Below are positions 56,553-64,000 of a DNA stretch of 64,000 nt, in pieces. The DNA comes from Chlorobium sp. (GTDB lineage: Bacteria; Bacteroidota; Chlorobiia; Chlorobiales; Chlorobiaceae). The stretch covers positions 16,226 through 80,225 of the forward strand of contig SZXV01000007.1 of assembly GCA_005862225.1 (NCBI GenBank), read 5' to 3'. Position 1 is the first letter of the stretch. Each line of letters opens with the position of its first letter. Both the position numbers and the translations under genes were made by a program. Under the pieces are notes generated by a model. It made no database searches, was not told the DNA's origin, and was given only the letters and a program-made list of their open reading frames with translations.

Positions 56553-57031
56553 GTGACGTAACAAAAAACCATCTTCTCAGAAAGACAGGAATCATTCTTT
56601 TTCTGTTTGGCAGATATTTTTTTGCATCGTTTTTTATCTACGGCTTCTGGCACAAGCTGGTGAAGGGCTGGTTGTGGAGCGACCTCATGCAACACTATTT
56701 CATCCAAAGGCTGGGTGAACTTCCCGCTGATTCATTTCAGGCCAACTATCTGGAGCATTTTGCAATACCAAATGCCTTGACCATTGCCTGGATTGTGACC
56801 ATTGGTGAGCTTATCATAGCCATTTCGCTTATTTTTGGACTTACCGTCAGGGCAAATGCTGCATTTGCCCTTTTTCTGCTGCTCAATTTTGCGGCTGGCG
56901 GATATTACAACCTCACTTTGCCCCCATTAATTCTTTTTGCCATTCTGATGATCATATTTCCGTCAGGCCATTGGTTTGGTTTTGACAAACAACTCCACCG
57001 CAAGTACCCGGATTCAATCTGGTTCAGATAA
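56549..57031 (+). CDS. DoxX-family membrane protein
   Basis: A 160-residue protein with four hydrophobic segments. [19 protein letters not shown] and [20 protein letters not shown] are characteristic of DoxX, and GGYYNLT precedes the last helix. The family is linked to thiosulfate/quinone oxidoreductase and redox-stress functions, but most members are uncharacterised. It is co-translated with purB (ATGA overlap) and followed four bases later by a TPR gene. Confidence 0.8.
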   Translation: MSDVTKNHLLRKTGIILFLFGRYFFASFFIYGFWHKLVKGWLWSDLMQHYFIQRLGELPADSFQANYLEHFAIPNALTIAWIVTIGELIIAISLIFGLTVRANAAFALFLLLNFAAGGYYNLTLPPLILFAILMIIFPSGHWFGFDKQLHRKYPDSIWFR

Positions 57032-57035
57032 CATA

Positions 57036-57854
57036 ATGACTAAAGCTCAACATCGAGTTCTCTGCAACAATCTCATCCTTTTCGCTATTCTTGCCTTTTC
57101 GCTGACAACTCTTGGCCTCGCTCATCCGACCAATACTGCTGAAAAAAAGCATATTCATACTCTGATGAATCTTGCTGACCAGGAGTTAAGGAAAATGAAC
57201 TACCCGAAGGCCGATTCTCTCTACACACTGATCCTTCACAAACATCCTGATAATCCAGAGCTTTACTGGAAACTGGCACGGTTGCAGATAAGCCTTGGCG
57301 AATCAATTCCTTATGAAAAAAACGATATCCGAGAGCAACATTATCTCAAAGCAGAGGAGTATGCCCGCACCTGCATAAGCCTCGACAGCACCAACGGAAA
57401 AGGACACACATGGTTTGCAGCGTCACTCGGAATGATAGCAGATAATAGCGGAACCAAAGAGAAGCTGAAGCGTGCTGCAAAAATAAAACAGGAGCTTGAT
57501 ATTGCCCTGCGATTAAACCCGAACGACGAAACCGCCCTCTCCATGCTGGGCTCTTATTATCGTGAAGCTGCCGGTATCGGATGGTTCAAGAGAATGATCG
57601 GCAACACCTTCGTCGGAGATGTTCCTGTGGGAAATTATGAGCTTGCCGAAAAAGCATTCCGAAAAGCAATCAGTATTGATCCGGAAATTATCCGGAACTA
57701 CCACGAACTTGCACTGATCTGTATCAAGAACGATAATTTTCCGGAAGCCATAAGTCTGATAAAAACCGCCCTCAACCAGCCAGTCCTTATAGAAAGTGAC
57801 AGAAAACGTCTTGAAGAGATGCGAAAACTCCTGAAAAAATATTCCGAAGAGTAG
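57036..57854 (+). CDS. Exported TPR protein
   Basis: A 272-residue protein from the ATG at 57036 (a longer frame from 56976 runs back into doxX). A hydrophobic leader (LILFAILAFSLTTLGLAHPT) is consistent with a signal peptide. TPR-like helices follow, with NYPKADSLYTLILHKHPDNP, AEKAFRKAISIDPEIIRNYH and FPEAISLIKTAL. It resembles the regulator-of-microtubule-dynamics-like bacterial TPR group. Function unknown. Confidence 0.75.
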   Translation: MTKAQHRVLCNNLILFAILAFSLTTLGLAHPTNTAEKKHIHTLMNLADQELRKMNYPKADSLYTLILHKHPDNPELYWKLARLQISLGESIPYEKNDIREQHYLKAEEYARTCISLDSTNGKGHTWFAASLGMIADNSGTKEKLKRAAKIKQELDIALRLNPNDETALSMLGSYYREAAGIGWFKRMIGNTFVGDVPVGNYELAEKAFRKAISIDPEIIRNYHELALICIKNDNFPEAISLIKTALNQPVLIESDRKRLEEMRKLLKKYSEE

Positions 57855-57865
57855 TAATAACCAGA

Positions 57866-58309
57866 CTACAACTGATTATTGCGGACAATATCCATAAGAG
57901 CCCTGACACCAAGATGATAACTGTTTGCTCCGAAGCCGCTTATGACACCAACACAAACCGCTGAAATCACTGATTTGTGACGAAACTCCTCACGGGCATA
58001 AATGTTTGAGAGGTGAACCTCAACCACAGGAAGAGTAATGGCGCTGATAGCATCACGCAGCGCAACAGAGTAATGGGTAAGAGCACCGGCGTTCAACACA
58101 ACACCATTGTACCCACCTTTATCTTCGATATGAAAGAGTTTTTCAAGCAAGAGGCCCTCATCCTCTGACTGAAAAAACTCAAACGACACCGCAGGAAAAC
58201 TCTCCGCCAGTTCACGATTGATATCGTCAAGAGTACGGTCACCGTATACCTCTGGTTCTCGTTTTCCGAGCCGGGAGAGGTTCGGCCCGTTGAGCACAAG
58301 TATTGACAT
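57866..58309 (-). CDS. aroQ: 3-dehydroquinate dehydratase, type II
   Basis: A 147-residue protein from the ATG at 58309. LVLNGPNLSRLGKREPEVYG carries the active-site Arg and Tyr. LNAGALTHYSVALRDAI and VEVHLSNIYAREEFRHKS hold the substrate-binding Asn/His and the Ser/Arg. It performs the third step of the shikimate pathway as a dodecamer. It lies 33 bases downstream of hslU and may be read from the same transcript. Confidence 0.95.
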   Translation of the reverse strand: MSILVLNGPNLSRLGKREPEVYGDRTLDDINRELAESFPAVSFEFFQSEDEGLLLEKLFHIEDKGGYNGVVLNAGALTHYSVALRDAISAITLPVVEVHLSNIYAREEFRHKSVISAVCVGVISGFGANSYHLGVRALMDIVRNNQL

Positions 58310-58341
58310 CACGCCCATCATCTCTTTTTTTATTGCAAAAA

Positions 58342-59802
58342 TTAAAGAATATACTGGCTGAGATCCCGGTCTGCCACCACATGGTTCAATTTTTCCTTAA
58401 CCATTGTCTCATCAATCTCTACGCGGTCATCAGAAAAGTTTTCAGGAATATTGAACATCAGCTCCTCAAGAAGATTGGTCATAATGGTGTGTAGTCTTCT
58501 TGCCCCTATATTTTCAACGCTTTCATTGACTTTTGCCGCAATTCTTGCAATTTCGCGGATAGCTCCCTCGCTGAAGGTCAAGTCAACCCCTTCTGTCGCC
58601 AGAAGCGCTGAATATTGCTTGATCAGTGCATTATCCGGTTGGGTGAGAATCAGGTAAAAATCCTCTTCAGTCAAACTTTTCAGCTCAACCCTGATAGGAA
58701 AACGACCTTGAAGCTCAGGAATAAGATCCGAAGGCTTCGCAACGTGAAAAGCGCCTGAAGCGATAAAGAGCACATGGTCAGTCTTCACCATACCATGCTT
58801 GGTCGCAACATTTGAACCTTCAACAATAGGGAGAAGATCACGCTGCACACCCTCACGGCTGACATCCGGCCCCTTGCCGCCAGCACCAGAAGATGGAGAT
58901 GCAATTTTATCAATTTCATCAATAAAGACAATTCCTGACTGCTCCACCTTGTTGATGGCCTCCTTGACAACACTGTCCATATCAATAAGCTTCTGAACCT
59001 CTTCCTGTTCAAGAAGCTTGCGGGCCTCGGCAATAGAGACTCTTCTTTTCTTGCGTTTGCGGGGCAGACCGCTCATCAGATCCTGCATGATTCCCCCTAT
59101 CTCCTCCATCTGACCGAGAGGACCAAACACCTGCATCATACCGCCGGGTGAATCACCTGACGTATCCATTTCAATCTGACGATCTTCAAGCTTGCCATTG
59201 CGAAGACGCTCAAGCATCTTCTTGCGACTACGGCGATTTACCTCAACCGACTTGTCGTGCCCATCATTAGCGGTGCTCTCACTACCTTCTTCCTCGCCAT
59301 TTTCTTCATCAGCGGTCTCATGCGAAGGGGTAACGGGCGGAAGAAGAATATCAAGCAGACGATCTTCAACAAGCAGCGCTGCCTTTTCACGAACCTCCTC
59401 TGAGCGCTCGCTTCGCACCATCGCTACCGACTGATCAACAAGGTCGCGGATCATCGACTCTACATCGCGCCCGACATAGCCAACTTCCGTAAATTTTGAA
59501 GCCTCAACCTTGACAAACGGAGCCCTTGCCAGTTTTGCCAGCCTCCGGGCAATTTCCGTTTTGCCAACACCTGTAGGTCCAATCATGATAATGTTGTTGG
59601 GCATGATCTCGTCGCGAAGATCATCACTCACATTCTGACGGCGAAGCCTGTTGCGCAAGGCTATGGCAACCGATTTTTTTGCATCCTTCTGGCCAATAAT
59701 ATATTTATCAAGCTGCGAAACAATCTGGTTGGGAGTCAGATTACTCTCTGCGATAGAACTTTGCCTCCCAACATCCACTCCACTCTTCGTACTCATATCC
59801 AT
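58342..59802 (-). CDS. hslU: HslUV protease ATPase subunit
   Basis: A 486-residue AAA+ unfoldase. [19 protein letters not shown] begins the domain, Walker A GPTGVGKT is at residues 75-82, [15 protein letters not shown] is the pore loop region, and [12 protein letters not shown] the Walker B. The I-domain insert (residues 130-250) is acidic and long. The C-terminal hexapeptide-like end DLSQYIL is the HslV-activating tail. Encoded next to hslV with a 67-base gap. Confidence 0.95.
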   Translation of the reverse strand: MDMSTKSGVDVGRQSSIAESNLTPNQIVSQLDKYIIGQKDAKKSVAIALRNRLRRQNVSDDLRDEIMPNNIIMIGPTGVGKTEIARRLAKLARAPFVKVEASKFTEVGYVGRDVESMIRDLVDQSVAMVRSERSEEVREKAALLVEDRLLDILLPPVTPSHETADEENGEEEGSESTANDGHDKSVEVNRRSRKKMLERLRNGKLEDRQIEMDTSGDSPGGMMQVFGPLGQMEEIGGIMQDLMSGLPRKRKKRRVSIAEARKLLEQEEVQKLIDMDSVVKEAINKVEQSGIVFIDEIDKIASPSSGAGGKGPDVSREGVQRDLLPIVEGSNVATKHGMVKTDHVLFIASGAFHVAKPSDLIPELQGRFPIRVELKSLTEEDFYLILTQPDNALIKQYSALLATEGVDLTFSEGAIREIARIAAKVNESVENIGARRLHTIMTNLLEELMFNIPENFSDDRVEIDETMVKEKLNHVVADRDLSQYIL

Positions 59803-59869
59803 TCAATAAATTGTAAATTTCAAAAAAACACACTGTGCCTGCAACCCGCTGATCCTGAATGCAAGAGCA

Positions 59870-60418
59870 TCAAACTTCTTCAACAATAATATGGTCGTTG
59901 GTGTAGATACAGATATCGGAGGCTATCTTCAAACTTTCAAACACGATCTCCTTTGCAGAAAGAGAGGTGTGTTTCATGAGTGAGCGTGCTGCCGCAAGCG
60001 CATACATGCTTCCACTTCCTATAGCGACAATACCATCCTCCGGTTCAATCACATCACCAGTTCCCGATATAATCAGCGCCTTGTCGTTGCTCACGATGGC
60101 AAGCATTGCTTCAAGACGACGAAGATATTTATCAGTTCTCCAGTCACGCGCAAGCTCCACCGCCGCACGATCAAGCTTTCCATTATATGCCTCAAGCTTC
60201 TCTTCAAAACGGTCGAGCAGTGTCACGGCATCAGCAGTGGCTCCGGCAAAACCGGCAACAAGTTTGCCATGAAACAATCTTCTTATTTTCCGGGTTGAAT
60301 GTTTGATGACCGTATTTCCAAGGGTCATCTGGCCATCGCTTCCGAGCGCAGCCTTGCCGTCACGGATAACACCGATAACCGTCGTCGAACGAATCTCTGG
60401 CCTCTCTGTATTCTTCAT
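59870..60418 (-). CDS. hslV: HslUV protease proteolytic subunit
   Basis: A 182-residue threonine protease of the proteasome beta-subunit family; ATG at 60418 (the codon before is TTG). The nucleophile Thr12 lies in [11 protein letters not shown] after a short N-terminal extension that is presumably removed. [20 protein letters not shown] and [17 protein letters not shown] are conserved. It forms two hexameric rings in complex with HslU. The rpoN stop lies three bases upstream. Confidence 0.95.
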   Translation of the reverse strand: MKNTERPEIRSTTVIGVIRDGKAALGSDGQMTLGNTVIKHSTRKIRRLFHGKLVAGFAGATADAVTLLDRFEEKLEAYNGKLDRAAVELARDWRTDKYLRRLEAMLAIVSNDKALIISGTGDVIEPEDGIVAIGSGSMYALAAARSLMKHTSLSAKEIVFESLKIASDICIYTNDHIIVEEV

Positions 60419-60421
60419 CAA

Positions 60422-61873
60422 TTAAAATATTTTTTTTCTTAATCTTGCCACTGGAATTTGCATTTGTTCACGGTATTTTGCAACCGTTCTGCGTGCAATA
60501 TGTATTCCTCTTTTCACCAGCATTTCAGCCAGACTGTCATCACTCAACGGATGAGCAGCATCTTCGTCCCTTATCATATCTGCAATATACTGACGGATAA
60601 TCTTGCTCGACAGATCATCGCCATCCTCTCTGGAGAGTCCAACGCTGAAAAAGTATTTCAGTTCAAACAGACCAAAACGGGTCTGCACATATTTGCCATT
60701 GACCGCCCTGCTGATGGTTGAGATATCAAGACCCGTCTCTGCAGCGATAGTTTTCATACCAAGCGGCATAACGTGCTCCGGGCCGGAAATAAAAAAAACG
60801 TACTGGTGCTTCATCAAGGCTTCAATGACCTTCAAAAGGGTCTGGCGCCTCGTTGCAAGAGCATTGGTAAACTCATTGGCCCGTTGAATATTCTGGCGTA
60901 TAAACTGTTTTTCCTCTTTTGGAGCTTTCCTGTTTTTGAGAAGCTCCTGATATCGGTCAGTAACCTTGACAGAAAGAGAACTCCTGTCGTTCAGGGCCGC
61001 TGTCAACTCACCATTTTCATAAGTGACCACAAAGTCGGGAGTGATGTAATGACCACCCATGTCCTGAAAAATACCAGGGTGAGGATCAAGAGCAATAATG
61101 GCTGAAACCGCCGACTCAACCCTCTCCTTCGCCACCCCCAGCTTCTTAATCAGCAGTTCAAACCGCCGATGAAGAAAATCATCAAAATGATCATTGAGAA
61201 GACGATTTGCAAGCTCAACAGTTCTGGCATCATAACGACTGGAGGCAACCTGCAACTGCACCAAAAGACGCTCCTGCAAATTACAAGCCGCAACACCCGG
61301 CGGATCAAGAAAGAGGATTTTGCGTCGAATCGCCTCCAGCTCCCCTTCCCTGACATCCAGTTCCTGAAAATGCAGACTGTCAATAATCACCCCATGCCCT
61401 TCGGTGAAGTACCCATCGCCATCAAGATTGCCAAGAATTTCAATGGCAATCTTCACCTCACGCTCTTTGATATCTTCATGCAAAGCCAGTTGCTTGAGAA
61501 GGATATCATGAAAACTGTCGTGCTGTACCGCCTGGAAAAACCTCTCTTTTGAAGGGCTTTCATGAGTATAATTGAGACGACCTTCTGAAGTTTCACCCGA
61601 AGGAAAAACCTCTGAGTGCTCCTTGAGAGAACTTTTGCTGAACCGTTCAACCGAATCAAACATATCGTCACCGATCTGGCGGTCACTCTCTCCGTTACCT
61701 TCACTCGCACTTTCTCTTTGCTCATCGACAAGCTCCAGGAGCGGATTCTCCTGTAACTCCTCATAGATCCGCTGTTCAAGATTCTGCATCGGGAGCTGGA
61801 GAAGCTGGCTGCTGAGTATCTGCTGTGCAGAGAACTGTAATTGCTGCTTCTGTTGAAGCCTGATTTCAGCCAT
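60422..61873 (-). CDS. rpoN: RNA polymerase sigma-54 factor
   Basis: A 483-residue protein from the ATG at 61873. Region I is glutamine/leucine-rich (RLQQKQQLQFSAQQILSSQL, the activator-interaction part). An acidic region II follows, then a core-binding domain with FLDPPGVAACNLQERLL. The RpoN box ARRTVAKYREQMQIP is at the C-terminus, after DSLAEMLVKRGIHIARR. Its start overlaps the DUF3109 stop (TAATG). Its target regulator may include the activator at 41955. Confidence 0.95.
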   Translation of the reverse strand: MAEIRLQQKQQLQFSAQQILSSQLLQLPMQNLEQRIYEELQENPLLELVDEQRESASEGNGESDRQIGDDMFDSVERFSKSSLKEHSEVFPSGETSEGRLNYTHESPSKERFFQAVQHDSFHDILLKQLALHEDIKEREVKIAIEILGNLDGDGYFTEGHGVIIDSLHFQELDVREGELEAIRRKILFLDPPGVAACNLQERLLVQLQVASSRYDARTVELANRLLNDHFDDFLHRRFELLIKKLGVAKERVESAVSAIIALDPHPGIFQDMGGHYITPDFVVTYENGELTAALNDRSSLSVKVTDRYQELLKNRKAPKEEKQFIRQNIQRANEFTNALATRRQTLLKVIEALMKHQYVFFISGPEHVMPLGMKTIAAETGLDISTISRAVNGKYVQTRFGLFELKYFFSVGLSREDGDDLSSKIIRQYIADMIRDEDAAHPLSDDSLAEMLVKRGIHIARRTVAKYREQMQIPVARLRKKIF

Positions 61874-62445
61874 TATTGAAAGGAAGACGCATCGACATAG
61901 GATTTCAGATCTGCCACCCACTCACAACCATACCGCAACTCAAGAGCAGACGAGAGATAATCAATAAGTTGTACCTTGCACTCCCGGCCTGCCTTTCTGG
62001 CAGCGCGACACATAGGGTGCTGTTCATAAACAAGATAATCCAAACCAAACTTTTTTCTTACCCTGATTGGAAACAATCGGCATGATATCGGCTTGTCAAA
62101 CTGAAGAATACCCTCGCGAAAAGCAATTTCAATGGCACAGAAGGTGATACCATCACGAATGCAGGTAAAAACACACTCCTCCGTCTCAACTGTTCTGGTG
62201 TACTGAACGCCCTGATACACCTCTACCGGGCCATGCTTCTGGAGATAGCGCAACCCTTTTTGGGGAAGCATTCGGAGCAGCTCCCCAGGCAACTCCTGAA
62301 GCTGCTCGGCCTCGGCCGGGGATAACGGAGCGCCAAGCTCCCCTTCAACGCAGCACGCTCCCCTGCATTCATTGAGATCGCATGAAAAAAAGGCCTTTAG
62401 AACATCTTTTTCTATCAGAACACTACCAATGGAAACCAGCGACAT
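61873..62445 (-). CDS. DUF3109 family cysteine-rich protein
   Basis: A 190-residue protein. The spaced cysteines CDLNECRGACCVEGELG at the start, then EECVFTC and ISCRLFPIRV, and HPMCRAARKAGRECKVQLI, are typical of DUF3109, which resembles Fe-S or zinc-binding YkgJ-like proteins. The function is unknown. It is the first gene of a leftward block (DUF3109, rpoN, hslV, hslU, probably aroQ), overlapping rpoN by one base. Confidence 0.8.
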   Translation of the reverse strand: MSLVSIGSVLIEKDVLKAFFSCDLNECRGACCVEGELGAPLSPAEAEQLQELPGELLRMLPQKGLRYLQKHGPVEVYQGVQYTRTVETEECVFTCIRDGITFCAIEIAFREGILQFDKPISCRLFPIRVRKKFGLDYLVYEQHPMCRAARKAGRECKVQLIDYLSSALELRYGCEWVADLKSYVDASSFQ

Positions 62446-63381
<936 letters not shown>

Positions 63382-63632
63382 AGAACTGGTGTGAACGGTT
63401 GACTTAAAAGATTGGACTATCGTGACTTTTGACGGTTTATCATCCAATAAATAATAAGTGCAAATATCTATAATAAGACTATACCCGATTATCTTAGCGC
63501 GAGATGGATTGTTTTATATAATCATTGTTAATATAGTAATTTCCAACGACTAGGACGGGTCGACTAAAATCTGATTTCTTTAGGGAAAGTGACAGCTACA
63601 GTGAATCACCCTTGGCACTTAATGGATAGAAA
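63382..63632. other. AT-rich intergenic region
   Basis: A run of AT-rich sequence without a readable frame, RNA structure or repeat that I can support. It separates the pheS fragment from a leftward gene at the edge. Confidence 0.4.
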
Positions 63633-64000
63633 TCATGTAGTCAATTCCGCAACGAGAGATTCTAACTCGGTCATGCCGCTTTGCTCAGCAAGCCAGCGCA
63701 AGTCAGCAAGGATGGTAATGGGCAAAGCTACCAGTTGAGATTTGAAGCCAAGTTGAGATTTCATAGATTCTTTTAAAGCGTTACTAAGCCCCGGGATTTT
63801 TGATTTTAACTTAAGAATTCTGGCGATGCCCAGCAATACAAAAAATGAACTGACGTTATTTCCAATCAGCTTACGTAGATGGTCTGAGTTGTATATGCGT
63901 TCAATGGACTTTGAACCGATGTCCTGTCCGTCGAACTGATCGAAATGATGGGCTCCGACAAGTTCCATTAGGAATCGGAGGTATGCCAGCTCCTTTTCCG
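63633..64000 (-). CDS. Unrecognised gene, partial at the right edge
   Basis: The frame is open to the window end and continues beyond it. The visible part has about 121 residues, including EKELAYLRFLMELVGAHHFD, a basic middle (KLKSKIPGLSNALKESMKSQ) and a helical C-terminus ADLRWLAEQSGMTELESLVA. I recognise no family and see no signal peptide. The true start lies outside, so the total length is unknown. A mobile or accessory protein is possible given the adjacent pheS fragment. Confidence 0.45.
   Translation of the reverse strand, partial: EKELAYLRFLMELVGAHHFDQFDGQDIGSKSIERIYNSDHLRKLIGNNVSSFFVLLGIARILKLKSKIPGLSNALKESMKSQLGFKSQLVALPITILADLRWLAEQSGMTELESLVAELTT

Overview
The window comes from a green sulfur bacterium (Chlorobiaceae, of the Chlorobium/Pelodictyon type). 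The deciding gene is fmoA at 44918-46020, the Fenna-Matthews-Olson bacteriochlorophyll a protein, which is essentially limited to phototrophs of this kind. A class I fumarase next to a biotin-dependent pyruvate carboxylase/oxaloacetate decarboxylase subunit fits reverse-TCA metabolism. Gene density is high, transcription runs on both strands in short blocks, and many genes touch or overlap through ATGA or TAATG junctions. I saw no rRNA, tRNA or CRISPR array.

Left end (1-8644): a methyltransferase fragment at the edge, a toxin-antitoxin pair (DUF3368 toxin with a Phd-like/UPF0175 antitoxin), a SWIM zinc-finger gene cut in two by an in-frame TGA, an ArsP_2-type membrane transporter, a DUF6155 protein, a secreted PEBP/YbhB protein, a decayed transposase remnant and a 981-residue M16 zinc protease lipoprotein. 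Next (8860-18036): a membrane cytochrome b-like protein coupled to a 14-haem cytochrome c with 48-residue internal repeats, a Nudix hydrolase, the thioredoxin reductase/thioredoxin pair, a fused amino-acid ABC transporter and dnaE.

The accessory core is 18275-27642. It holds a zinc-ribbon/leucine-rich-repeat protein, a caspase-like protease, ogt preceded by a short type III methyltransferase-like remnant, a 1057-residue NACHT ATPase ending in a formylglycine-generating-enzyme (FGE)/C-type-lectin domain, an AAA ATPase, and a DUF1703 ATPase-nuclease. The last residues of the NACHT protein look like the variable region of a diversity-generating retroelement (DGR) target. This is the best candidate here for an unusual system, probably a defence or self/non-self recognition module. 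No reverse transcriptase or template repeat is visible in the window, so the retroelement would have to lie elsewhere.

From 27723 to 62445 the window is mostly housekeeping: usp-fumarase-pycB; an APH/kinase fusion; a VIT-type transporter; htpG; a NeuB-like synthase with a KdsC-like phosphatase; a purine permease; a nitrilase-family protein; ispE; a SPOR protein; a sigma-54 activator; lnt; fmoA; a MerR regulator; an ABC exporter; purT; TPR proteins; an MFS transporter; oxidoreductase-cca; purB-doxX; aroQ; and a DUF3109-rpoN-hslV-hslU operon. fmoA carries a frameshift that is either a sequencing error or a striking lesion. The right end (62446-64000) holds a GC-rich C-terminal fragment of pheS and an unrecognised gene running off the edge.
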